Shown: positions 1-6,569 of the stretch, piece after piece
How positions within the stretch are numbered: the first letter of the stretch is position 1
Layout: every line of letters starts with the position of its first letter
DNA from: Mageeibacillus sp. UBA5747
Lineage (GTDB): Bacteria; Bacillota; Clostridia; Saccharofermentanales; UBA5734
NCBI GenBank assembly: GCA_002419145.1
Contig: DIFN01000013.1
Span: forward strand, 1,398-12,171
Direction: 5' to 3'
DNA: 10,774 bases
Program-made: the position numbers and the translations under genes
The notes under the pieces: model-generated
The model's input: the letters and a program-made list of their open reading frames with translations, nothing else
The model's database searches: none
What the model was told of the DNA's origin: nothing

Positions 1-322
1 GGTTGGGCTTCTGGAACACCATACCAACCCGGGCTCGCAAGGCTTCGACTTTGATGTCTGGGTCCAGGATGTTGCGATCATGATACATGATCGTGCCCGT
101 TGTCCGGACCCCTGGAATCTCTTCGACCATGCGGTTAAGTGTTTTAATGAAGGTCGATTTGCCACAGCCGGAAGGGCCGATGATCGAAGTTACTTTGTTT
201 TTCTGGATGTCCAAGCTGACATCGATCAAGGCCTGCTGATCTCCATACCATAGGTTGAGATCCTTGACATCGTAAGCGTTCTGAGTCGTAAGTCCGGGCT
301 GGCTTTCAGTCTGCTGGTTCAT
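1..322 (-). CDS. pstB: Phosphate ABC transporter ATP-binding protein PstB (N-terminal part, cut by window edge)
   Basis: This is the ATPase of the PstSCAB phosphate importer, which hydrolyses ATP on the cytoplasmic face to drive uptake through PstC/PstA. Only the first 107 codons are in the window; PstB proteins are usually about 250 residues. The translation shows a typical ABC start (LNLWYGDQQALIDVSL), a Walker A motif GPSGCGKST at residues 49-57, the PstB-like continuation FIKTLNRM, and the Q-loop MVFQKPN with Gln104. The signature motif, Walker B and H-loop lie beyond the edge. The ATG at 322 is 15 nt after the pstA stop; a GAGGAG ribosome binding site overlaps that TGA, so translation is probably coupled. 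Recognition is firm; only completeness is unknown. Confidence 0.95.
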   Translation of the reverse strand, partial: MNQQTESQPGLTTQNAYDVKDLNLWYGDQQALIDVSLDIQKNKVTSIIGPSGCGKSTFIKTLNRMVEEIPGVRTTGTIMYHDRNILDPDIKVEALRARVGMVFQKPN

Positions 323-337
323 CTGAATCTGGGCTCC

Positions 338-1291
338 TCAATACTTGTGGGAGTATTTGTTTCGGATCACAATCGCGATCGAATTCAGGGCGAAAAGCAA
401 GGTCATCAGGATGATGATCGTGGCTGCGGCCAGATTGGCATATTCTTTGGTCAGGACAGCATCCAGCGTCCAATAGTATATCTGGATCGGCAAAGCCGTG
501 AAGTCATCCATGATGCTGTCAGGCAGTTTCATGATCAAGGTGGGGATGCCCAGGACAACCAGCGGGGCTGTTTCACCGATGGCACGGGAGATGGCCAGGA
601 TGGTACCCGTCAAAATCCCGGGCATCGCCGTGGGCAGCACGATTCGCCAGATGGTCGTCCAGTGGGTCGCGCCCAGGCCATAGGATGCATCGCGCAGGAA
701 TCCGGGGACAGCCCTGATGGCCTCCTGGCTGGCCACGACGATCGTCGGCAAGACTAAAAGGGAGAGAGTCAGGCCACCGGCCAGGATGCTGGAACCGAGG
801 CCAAAAAGGCGGCCAAATACGGTCAAGCCTAGAAGGCCAAAAATGACGGAAGGCACCCCGGCCAGATTGGCGATATTGGTCTGGATGAAGGCATGCAGAC
901 GACCTTTATGGGCAAATTCTTCGAGATATACAGCCGTTGCCACGCCAATGATGACCGAAGTCGGGATCACGACCAGCATCAGCATCGCAGAACCGCGGAT
1001 GGCCCCTTTGATACCGGCTTTCTCGGGGAAACGGGAAAGATTGCTGGTCAAAAACTGGATGTCCAACCAGCCGATGCTGTCGCGGATAACCTGGACGATG
1101 AGGATCCCCAGGACCAGCAGAGCAAAGATCAGTGATAAGAAAAATACTTTCCGGGCCAGCCAATCGAGCAGAACACGGCGCTGGATCCGTTTTTGCACCG
1201 ATGCAGACGTAAAAAATGAAGCGTCGGGCTGGTTCGGCAGACTGTTTTTTCCTGCTGCCGGGGACAGGTTACGGGATTGTTCGATTTCCAT
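338..1291 (-). CDS. pstA: Phosphate ABC transporter permease PstA
   Basis: This is one of the two membrane subunits of the high-affinity phosphate importer. The 317-residue protein has a cytoplasmic N-terminal tail of about 45 residues, then about six hydrophobic segments. The cytoplasmic EAA coupling loop that contacts PstB is clear at about residues 190-208 (EAIRAVPGFLRDASYGLGA), followed by the family motif RAIGETAPL at 236-244. It lies directly after pstC: the pstC TGA and the pstA ATG are separated by one base, and a GGGAGG ribosome binding site sits 9 nt before the ATG inside pstC. The order pstC-pstA-pstB is the usual one. PstA differs from its paralogue PstC by the GETAPL form of the motif and by its place directly before pstB. 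Confidence 0.96.
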   Translation of the reverse strand: MEIEQSRNLSPAAGKNSLPNQPDASFFTSASVQKRIQRRVLLDWLARKVFFLSLIFALLVLGILIVQVIRDSIGWLDIQFLTSNLSRFPEKAGIKGAIRGSAMLMLVVIPTSVIIGVATAVYLEEFAHKGRLHAFIQTNIANLAGVPSVIFGLLGLTVFGRLFGLGSSILAGGLTLSLLVLPTIVVASQEAIRAVPGFLRDASYGLGATHWTTIWRIVLPTAMPGILTGTILAISRAIGETAPLVVLGIPTLIMKLPDSIMDDFTALPIQIYYWTLDAVLTKEYANLAAATIIILMTLLFALNSIAIVIRNKYSHKY

Positions 1292-1292
1292 A

Positions 1293-2219
1293 TCAGTAAG
1301 CCTCCCGGAACTTGCGGGAAATATATTGCGCGGTCATGTTCAGGATCAATGTGAATGCGAACAGGATCAGTCCCACTGCATATAAGCTATAGTACCCGAT
1401 GGTGCCACTGCCGGCGTCACCGCTGGTGAATTCAACGATGTAGCCCGTCATCGTCTGGATGGACTGGGTGACGTCGAGTGTAAAACGCTTGGAACTGCCG
1501 CTGGCGATCGCCACAATCATGGTTTCACCGACAGCGCGTGAGATACCCAGCACGATCGAAGCGATGACACCGGAAAGAGCTGCCGGCAAGACTACCTGGA
1601 TGGAAGCCTCCAGTTTGGTAGAGCCAAGGCCGAGGGCCGCTTCGCGAATCGCTTCAGGTACTGAGCTCATGGCATCTTCAGACAGCGAGGTTACGAGTGG
1701 AATGATCATGATGCCCATGACGATACCAGGGCTGAGGACATTCTTGGCCTCCAGGGTGGGGATCAGGAGGGTCAGGAGTGGCGTGACAAAGGAATAGGCG
1801 AAAAAGCCATAGACGATGGTGGGAATGCCAGCCAGCAATTCAATGATCGGCTTGATGACTTTCCTGACTTGATCGTTCGCAAACTGACTCATGTAGATTG
1901 CTGCCGTCAGTCCAACCGGCGTGGCCACCAGCATGGCGATCAAAGATGTCAAGGCCGTGCCGGTGATCAATGGGATGAAACCGAATTTTGGCTCTGCTGC
2001 CAGAGGGGCTAACTCGGTGCTGAACACATCTTGAAGAGGAACCGCCCGAAAAAAGTGCCAAGCGTCATTGAACAGTGTCAGGACGATGCCAACCGTGGTG
2101 ATGATTGAAACCGATGCAGCTAAGGTGAAAACTGCAGGGATGTACTTTTCGTATTTCCTGGATTTGAGCTTGTAATTTCGGCGGGGCTTTTGCGGAGCCT
2201 CAGACTCAATGCTGTTCAT
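1293..2219 (-). CDS. pstC: Phosphate ABC transporter permease PstC
   Basis: This is the second membrane subunit of the phosphate importer, pairing with PstA to form the channel. With the ATG at 2219 the protein is 308 residues. That start is chosen because an AAAGGA ribosome binding site lies 8 nt before it and the protein then begins MNSIESEAPQ; the frame is open upstream for 16 more codons but no good ribosome binding site precedes them. The chain has a basic N-terminal tail, a hydrophobic segment at about 28-50, several further membrane segments, the EAA loop EAIREAALGLG at 189-199 and the family motif RAVGETM at 228-234. It follows pstS after a 113-nt gap that holds a stem-loop, and is translationally linked to pstA. 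Confidence 0.96.
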   Translation of the reverse strand: MNSIESEAPQKPRRNYKLKSRKYEKYIPAVFTLAASVSIITTVGIVLTLFNDAWHFFRAVPLQDVFSTELAPLAAEPKFGFIPLITGTALTSLIAMLVATPVGLTAAIYMSQFANDQVRKVIKPIIELLAGIPTIVYGFFAYSFVTPLLTLLIPTLEAKNVLSPGIVMGIMIIPLVTSLSEDAMSSVPEAIREAALGLGSTKLEASIQVVLPAALSGVIASIVLGISRAVGETMIVAIASGSSKRFTLDVTQSIQTMTGYIVEFTSGDAGSGTIGYYSLYAVGLILFAFTLILNMTAQYISRKFREAY

Positions 2220-2236
2220 GCAAGTGATCCTTTCAG

Positions 2237-2258
2237 AGAAGATGCGCGGTGATCTTCT
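2237..2258 (-). promoter_or_regulatory. Stem-loop between pstS and pstC
   Basis: In the pstS-pstC gap the transcript can form a 7-bp hairpin (AGAAGAT paired with ATCTTCT, 8-nt loop) that ends a few bases upstream of the pstC ribosome binding site. No run of U follows, so it is not a standard terminator. Stem-loops after binding-protein genes often protect the upstream message or damp downstream translation, giving more binding protein than permease; that role is inferred here. Confidence 0.4.
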
Positions 2259-2332
2259 AGAGAGCAAAGACAGGATGAGAAGCCTAAGCTCCCCATCCCA
2301 TCTCCCAACATCGCATCAGATTCTATTCGGTT

Positions 2333-3355
2333 TTAGCCAATCTTGTTCAGTTCGGCCAGATAAGCTTCATACTGGTCCATCGGCAGCGGAGCAAATCCGC
2401 TTTCACCAGCCAGTTCCGGGGCGCCGTGGGCAACTACGTACTTGACGAAATCGAGCACTTGCGGCTTTTCTTTGGCATACTTAACGTTCAGGTAGGTGTA
2501 AACCGGGCGGGTAAATCCAGCGTAAGGCAGATCTTCACCGATGGTTTCGAGGGTGGGCTCAACTGGGCCATTGCCAAAGTCAATTTTGACAGCGGTGATC
2601 TTGTCTTTGTTGTTGACATAGTAGCCGAAGCCGAAGAAGGCGATGGCGTTTTTGTCTTTGGAGACCAGGTCAACGAGGGAGGAGTATTCCTGCTGCAGGT
2701 TGACCGTCTTGACCATGTCGGCTTTTTCCAGGATTTTTTCATAGAAGAATTCGTAGGTGCCGTGGTTTTCATTTGGGCCATAGAACTTGACTTCCTCAGC
2801 CGGCCAGTCGGCGCGGATGTCGGACCAGAGCACTTTGTCTTCGGCGTTGTAGCTGCCAGACAGGTACATCTTGACGATTTCGTCTTTGGTCATTTCAGTT
2901 GCCCAGGTGTTTTCCTTGTTAATAACCATGGTCAGACCATCAAGAGCGAGCTTGATTTCCATGACGTCGGTACCAAACTCCAGGCCATTTTCCTTGAGCT
3001 GGTCGATTTCTTCCTGCTTGATGGCGCGAGAAGCGTTAGAGAGGTCTGTTTCACCGGGGATGAATTTCTTGAATCCAGCACTGGAACCAGCGCGACCAAC
3101 TTGGACATTGACTTCTGGCTGGACGTCAACCATGTAAGTTTCGGCGATAGCAGCCATCAGGGGGTAGACAGTACCAGAACCATCAACGATAACGTCGCCA
3201 CTGATTTTAACAGCCGTTTCGGCAGTCGTGGTTTCAGCAGCAGTGGTGGCAGCGGTGGTGGTGGTGGTGGCAGCGGTGGATGCGGACGATGCGCAGGCAG
3301 CAGTCGATACGAGCATCGATACAGCCAGCAAAGCAACGGCAAGTTTCTTGATCAT
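2333..3355 (-). CDS. pstS: Phosphate-binding lipoprotein PstS
   Basis: This is the extracytoplasmic phosphate receptor that feeds the PstCA channel. From the ATG at 3355, with a GGAGGA ribosome binding site 9 nt upstream, the protein is 340 residues. It has a lysine-containing signal peptide ending at Cys21 (STAAC), which should be lipidated and anchor it to the membrane. A linker of mostly Thr, Ala and Glu (about 22-48) follows. The binding domain starts with DGSGTVYPL (58-66) and also shows GRAGSSAGFKKF (87-98) and DLSNASRAI (104-112), which correspond to the phosphate-binding loops of the PstS/SphX family. The frame is open 14 codons further upstream, but the ribosome binding site and signal peptide decide for 3355. 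First gene of pstSCAB and probably induced by phosphate starvation; no regulator gene lies nearby in the window. Confidence 0.96.
   Translation of the reverse strand: MIKKLAVALLAVSMLVSTAACASSASTAATTTTTAATTAAETTTAETAVKISGDVIVDGSGTVYPLMAAIAETYMVDVQPEVNVQVGRAGSSAGFKKFIPGETDLSNASRAIKQEEIDQLKENGLEFGTDVMEIKLALDGLTMVINKENTWATEMTKDEIVKMYLSGSYNAEDKVLWSDIRADWPAEEVKFYGPNENHGTYEFFYEKILEKADMVKTVNLQQEYSSLVDLVSKDKNAIAFFGFGYYVNNKDKITAVKIDFGNGPVEPTLETIGEDLPYAGFTRPVYTYLNVKYAKEKPQVLDFVKYVVAHGAPELAGESGFAPLPMDQYEAYLAELNKIG
3254..3270. repeat. GGT trinucleotide tract in the pstS linker
   Basis: Five GGT units plus GG on the plus strand encode a run of Thr (ACC) codons in the linker behind the lipidated Cys of PstS. 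Adjacent GCAGCGGTGG-type copies extend the low-complexity region. Changes in copy number would alter linker length without shifting the frame. Confidence 0.8.
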
Positions 3356-3363
3356 CTTGTTTG

Positions 3364-3381
3364 TTCCTCCAATTTTCCTTG
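3364..3381 (-). promoter_or_regulatory. pstS leader segment with ribosome binding site, shared with xylF
   Basis: On the minus strand this 18-nt segment reads CAAGGAAAATTGGAGGAA and contains the pstS Shine-Dalgarno. A copy with a single mismatch (17 of 18) sits at the same place before the xylF-like gene at 10614-10631. The purine-rich stretch before the GGAGG may help ribosome loading on these two highly expressed lipoprotein genes. Confidence 0.5.
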
Positions 3382-3448
3382 AGCTGTTCATCGTCAAGTG
3401 ATCGTGTTGGGACAGCGATCAAACGGGTGACTGTTTTTGAACACCCTC

Positions 3449-3515
3449 ATCTTAGCAAGCGCCAGTCAATGGATCATCAGGATAGAATTATGGAAATGTA
3501 AAAGATAGGTTATGG
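3449..3515 (-). promoter_or_regulatory. pstS: Possible pstS promoter region
   Basis: On the minus strand a TAAGAT hexamer (3454 to 3449) could be a -10 element about 95 nt before the pstS start. The hexamer about 17 nt upstream does not resemble a -35 box. An AT-rich stretch (about 3481-3515) lies where a PhoP/PhoB-type activator would bind. I could not find convincing repeats of a Pho box, so this is a weak call based mainly on position. Confidence 0.25.
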
Positions 3516-3517
3516 TC

Positions 3518-3568
3518 TAAATGGAGTGCCGAATTTGGGACGGCGTCCCAAATTCGGCACTCCATTTA
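3518..3568. repeat. Perfect 51-nt palindrome (25-bp arms, 1-nt centre)
   Basis: The left arm 3518-3542 and right arm 3544-3568 are exact reverse complements around a single G at 3543; the core reads GGGACGGCGTCCC. The element lies between two divergent genes and is upstream of both, so it cannot be the ordinary terminator of either. No T run follows either arm. It resembles the GGGAC...GTCCC palindromes that I associate with REP-like or Y1-transposase-related sequences in Bacillota, but no transposase gene is present. It could also be a transcription insulator between the two promoters. Confidence 0.85.
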
Positions 3569-3599
3569 AAATTATTGATGAGGGCAAGTTGGAAATAGA

Positions 3600-3629
3600 T
3601 TTACTGCGAGGAAGATGCAATGGTAAAAT
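3600..3629 (+). promoter_or_regulatory. zupT: Candidate zupT promoter
   Basis: TTTACT at 3600-3605 and TAAAAT at 3624-3629 are separated by 18 nt and match a housekeeping sigma-factor promoter reasonably well. They would give a leader of about 70 nt before the zupT start. A short dyad (TGCAT, 7-nt spacer, ATGCA) overlaps the likely start of transcription and might be an operator. No known metal-regulator box is recognisable. Confidence 0.4.
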
Positions 3630-3704
3630 GCATTCGATTGATGCAGAGGTGATCCCAATCGAAGAGATTCTCGGATACTGATTTGATCGCCCGGGGGTTT
3701 TACC

Positions 3705-4553
3705 ATGGAAAATGTCTTGTTCGCGTTTGGATTGACACTGTTCGCAGGCCTTTCCACGGGCATCGGTAGCTTCATCGCCTTTTTCTCCAAGAAAAGCAGC
3801 CCGCGCTTCCTGTCAGTCAGCCTGGGGTTTTCCGCGGGAGTCATGATCTATGTCTCCATGGTCGAGATCTTCGCCAAAGCCAAATCAGGACTCGTTGCCG
3901 CACGGGGTGAGGTGATGGGTTCCTGGATCACAGTCATTTCCTTTTTTGGCGGCATGTTCCTGATTGCCATCATTGATAAATTGGTCCCATCCTCCGAAAA
4001 CCCACATGAGCTTCATTCAGTCGAAGAAATGAGTATGGATCATTCAGAAGCCAGCCACCACCAAAAGCAGATTGAAATGCGCGAAAAGGCCCTCAAAAAT
4101 CATAAACTCCTGCGCATGGGCTTTTTAACAGCATTGGCCATCGCCATACACAATTTCCCCGAGGGCCTGGCAACTTTCATCGCCGCCTTGCAGGAACCTC
4201 AGATCGCCATCCCGATTGCCGCGGCTATTGCCATCCATAACATTCCCGAAGGCATCGCTGTCTCTGTTCCGATCTTCTATGCCACTGGGAGCAAGAAAAA
4301 AGCCTTTTTCTATTCATTCGGTTCGGGTCTATCTGAACCAGTCGGCGCCCTGGTGGGTTACCTGATCTTGCTACCCTTCCTGAGCGACACCCTGATGGGC
4401 ATCATTTTCGGTCTCGTGGCCGGGATTATGGTCTTCATCTCACTGGATGAGCTGTTGCCCTCAGCCAGAGACTATGGCGAGCACCACTTATCCATCTACG
4501 GGATGGTTGCCGGTATGATCGTCATGGCTGTCAGTCTGCTGTTGTTTTTGTAA
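3705..4553 (+). CDS. zupT: ZIP-family divalent metal transporter, ZupT-like
   Basis: This is a membrane importer of zinc and probably other divalent metals. The 282-residue protein has about eight membrane segments in ZIP arrangement. The two metal-binding helices are clear: HNFPEG at 149-154 and HNIPEG at 179-184, the signature of the ZupT/ZIP family, followed by GSGLSEPVGA (206-215). Between the third and fourth segments is a long hydrophilic loop (about 94-135) with scattered His (101, 104, 113, 118, 119, 133), typical of the metal-sensing loop of ZIP proteins and somewhat longer than in E. coli ZupT (257 residues). The ATG at 3705 has a GGGGG stretch 7 nt upstream. The gene is alone on the plus strand, divergent from pstS and convergent with the iolI-like gene. 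Metal specificity cannot be read from the sequence. Confidence 0.92.
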   Translation: MENVLFAFGLTLFAGLSTGIGSFIAFFSKKSSPRFLSVSLGFSAGVMIYVSMVEIFAKAKSGLVAARGEVMGSWITVISFFGGMFLIAIIDKLVPSSENPHELHSVEEMSMDHSEASHHQKQIEMREKALKNHKLLRMGFLTALAIAIHNFPEGLATFIAALQEPQIAIPIAAAIAIHNIPEGIAVSVPIFYATGSKKKAFFYSFGSGLSEPVGALVGYLILLPFLSDTLMGIIFGLVAGIMVFISLDELLPSARDYGEHHLSIYGMVAGMIVMAVSLLLFL

Positions 4554-4565
4554 AAGTGAATCAAC

Positions 4566-4603
4566 GCACAAAGGCCCGGATCCACCAATCCAGGCCTTTG
4601 TGC
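4566..4603. terminator. Hairpin terminator after zupT, possibly bidirectional
   Basis: An 11-bp perfect stem (GCACAAAGGCC with GGCCTTTGTGC) encloses a further 4-bp stem (GGAT/ATCC) after one mismatch, with a 6-nt loop. It starts 12 nt after the zupT stop and lies between convergent genes. The U tract is short on both sides (CTCTTT on plus, CTTTT on minus), so efficiency is uncertain, but position and stem strength support termination from both sides. Confidence 0.6.
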
Positions 4604-4623
4604 ACTCTTTGAGGAAGAGAATA

Positions 4624-4646
4624 TAATTTCTCAAAACGAGAAATTA
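4624..4646. terminator. Weak AT-rich hairpin downstream of the iolI-like gene
   Basis: TAATTTCTC and GAGAAATTA form a 9-bp stem with a 5-nt loop, about 44 nt after the stop of the iolI-like gene. There is no U run on the minus strand. It could contribute to 3'-end formation together with the stronger hairpin at 4566-4603. Confidence 0.25.
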
Positions 4647-4689
4647 GCGAATGAATGGAGCGTTGGCCCACCCAAGCGATCCAAAATAC

Positions 4690-5517
4690 TTACAGGAATC
4701 TAAGCGTTTTTTCCTTGCCGATCCGGATCACATCAGCGGGTTCCATGTCCCAGTACTGGGGTCTAAACAGCTCGATGGAGGCTATTTCATTGTAGCCTTT
4801 GGCTTTCAGTTTCTCGGAAAGCAGATCCAGCGGGATCACACCATCGCCCGGAAACAGCCGGTGACAATGGTCGAGGATACCCAGAGGAAGGTCTTCACAG
4901 TCATCGATATGATAGACAAAGATTTTTTCTAAAGGAACCTGATCCAAATCATCGATGTCAGTAAATTTCGTATATAAGAAAAGATTGAACGCGTCTAGTG
5001 CAATGCCAACATTTTCCCGGTCAATCTTTTTAACGATTTCCCAGCACTGTTTGAGACTACGCACACACCAGCGCGGATCACCAATCGGTTCAAAGGCCAA
5101 CTTGACGCCATAGGGCTTGGCAATTTCAACGAACTTGATCAATGATTCGACTGAATCATCGAACACTTCCTTTTCCGTTTTATTTACCATGTCTGGTCCC
5201 ATGGTGGGTACCATGATGATGTATGGGTTACCGATCTCTTGTGCACTCTGGCAGGCAAATGTGAACAATTGAACCCGTTCCTGCCACTCGTCCGGAGTGC
5301 AAAAGTTGATGTTTTCAATCGAGTTGAACGCATAGGGCTTCAGATGACTTGAGGCAAAGAACTTTCTCAAATCAGAATAGGTATGGTCCTTCAAGTAATC
5401 CGCCAGCATGTCGAGGCGGATTTCGATGTAGTCATAACCATTTTTCTCACAAAGCTCAAGATCCGCTTGCAGGCTTGAGTGTTTCATACAGGTTGCTTCG
5501 TTAAATCCAAGTTTCAT
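4690..5517 (-). CDS. iolI: Inosose isomerase, IolI-like (xylose isomerase-like TIM barrel)
   Basis: IolI of Bacillus interconverts 2-keto-myo-inositol and 1-keto-D-chiro-inositol in the cytoplasm. From the ATG at 5517, with AGGAG 8 nt upstream, the protein is 275 residues, against 278 as I recall for B. subtilis IolI. Long stretches match that protein from memory: the start MKLGFNEAT, then LELCEKNGYDYIEIR, YHIDD and ELFRP. The four metal ligands expected of the family fall at Glu143, Asp175, His203 and Glu249. A GTG three codons upstream overlaps the ribosome binding site and is not used as the start. It is the last gene of the unit, 17 nt after iolG, and is followed by hairpins. Related TIM-barrel enzymes (IolE, hydroxypyruvate isomerase, tagatose epimerase, 3-keto-glycoside lyases) share the fold, but the similarity is clearly greatest to IolI. 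Confidence 0.85.
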   Translation of the reverse strand: MKLGFNEATCMKHSSLQADLELCEKNGYDYIEIRLDMLADYLKDHTYSDLRKFFASSHLKPYAFNSIENINFCTPDEWQERVQLFTFACQSAQEIGNPYIIMVPTMGPDMVNKTEKEVFDDSVESLIKFVEIAKPYGVKLAFEPIGDPRWCVRSLKQCWEIVKKIDRENVGIALDAFNLFLYTKFTDIDDLDQVPLEKIFVYHIDDCEDLPLGILDHCHRLFPGDGVIPLDLLSEKLKAKGYNEIASIELFRPQYWDMEPADVIRIGKEKTLRFL

Positions 5518-5534
5518 GGGTGTCACTCCTAGGG

Positions 5535-6551
5535 TCAGATTTCACTCAACTTGACCGCGCGCCCTTCTTGCAGGGATTTCTGAGCCGCCATGGCGATTTT
5601 GACTGGCATGAGACCATCGATGCCGCCAACAGAAGGCTCACGGTTTTCTTTGATCGCAGCGATGAATTCCCTGGCTTCGGCTATGAAGGCATCGTTGTAA
5701 CGTTCCAGGAAGAACCAGAGGGGTTTTTCCAGAAAGACACCTTCACTGGTGCTGATCATTGATGTGTTGGGGTAATCATTGCTGACCTGGACGCAACCTT
5801 TTTCACAATGGACTTCTGAGCGTTGATCATAGCCGTACCCGGCCTTGCGACTGTTATCGATGACGCCGATCGCCTTGTTGGCAAACTTCAGCATGACGAT
5901 CGCCGTATCAATATCACCAATCGTCTTCAGCCGTTCATCGATAAGAACATCGCCAAAGGCACTGACTTCAACGACTTCGCTGCCGGAAAGATACCGGACC
6001 ATATCGAAGTCATGGATCATCATGTCCATAAACAAGCCGCCGGATACTTTTGCATATTCGAACGGCGCTGGTTCGGGATCACGTGAGGTCACTTTGATGA
6101 TGGAAGGTGTGCCGAGCAGGCCGGAAGCCACCGTGTCATGAACTTTTTTGTGGTTATGGTCGAAGCGACGGACAAATCCAGTCTGCAGTTTGACGTTGGC
6201 TTTTTTGACCGCATCAAGTGCAGCATTGATTTTATCAATGTCATAATCGATCGGCTTTTCGCAGAAGATGTCTTTGCCAGCCTGAGCCGCACGGATCAGG
6301 AAATCGGCATGTGTGTTCGTCGACGAGCAAATGAAAACGGCATCGATTTCTGGGTCAGTCATAATCAACTCTGGATTCGAGTACACCTTTGCAATGCCCA
6401 TGGAATTGGCCCATTGCTTGATTTCATCATTCATGACAATATCAGCAACCGCTTCGACTTTGGCTCCAGGTACAGAAGAACAGAGATTGTTGATATGTAA
6501 TTTACCGATGCGGCCGGTGCCAATGACACCAATTCTAACTTTGTCATTCAT
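5535..6551 (-). CDS. iolG: Inositol 2-dehydrogenase, IolG-like (Gfo/Idh/MocA family)
   Basis: This is an NAD-dependent oxidoreductase expected to oxidise myo-inositol to 2-keto-myo-inositol, or D-chiro-inositol to 1-keto-D-chiro-inositol. The 338-residue protein has an N-terminal Rossmann fold with GVIGTGRIG at 8-16 and the family motif CEKP at 97-100. The catalytic triad known for B. subtilis IolG aligns as Lys99, Asp176 and His180, with the D-x3-H spacing kept. FVRRFD (126-131) and GYGYDQRSEVH (238-248) are typical of bacterial inositol dehydrogenases. The ATG at 6551 has GGGAG 7 nt upstream and follows the permease stop by 18 nt. The Gfo/Idh/MocA family is broad (scyllo-inositol, levoglucosan and glycoside 3-dehydrogenases), so the exact substrate is inferred; the adjacent iolI-like gene supports an inositol. 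Confidence 0.82.
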   Translation of the reverse strand: MNDKVRIGVIGTGRIGKLHINNLCSSVPGAKVEAVADIVMNDEIKQWANSMGIAKVYSNPELIMTDPEIDAVFICSSTNTHADFLIRAAQAGKDIFCEKPIDYDIDKINAALDAVKKANVKLQTGFVRRFDHNHKKVHDTVASGLLGTPSIIKVTSRDPEPAPFEYAKVSGGLFMDMMIHDFDMVRYLSGSEVVEVSAFGDVLIDERLKTIGDIDTAIVMLKFANKAIGVIDNSRKAGYGYDQRSEVHCEKGCVQVSNDYPNTSMISTSEGVFLEKPLWFFLERYNDAFIAEAREFIAAIKENREPSVGGIDGLMPVKIAMAAQKSLQEGRAVKLSEI

Positions 6552-6569
6552 GGCTTTTCTCCCAAAGTT

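Noticed and set aside
717..1385. A 222-codon open frame on the plus strand opposite pstA and the end of pstC.
   Set aside because: It spans two well-supported genes in antisense, is rich in Arg, Pro and Thr, and has no recognisable domain.
2426..3382. A 318-codon open frame on the plus strand across pstS.
   Set aside because: It lies wholly opposite a clear pstS with motifs, signal peptide and ribosome binding site. Its translation is a repeat-rich sequence with no recognisable domain.
3356..3397. An upstream extension of pstS by 14 codons.
   Set aside because: It would place hydrophilic residues before the signal peptide and contain the GGAGGA ribosome binding site within the coding region; the start at 3355 has ideal spacing.
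3481..3515. A Pho box before pstS.
   Set aside because: The stretch is AT-rich and well placed, but I could not align regularly spaced TTNACA or CTGTCAT-type repeats, so I record only a weak promoter region.
3518..3568. A Rho-independent terminator at the palindrome.
   Set aside because: It is upstream of both flanking genes and no T run follows on either strand.
4554..4689. A small gene or RNA between zupT and the iolI-like gene.
   Set aside because: The gap is explained by two hairpins; no frame with a ribosome binding site is seen.
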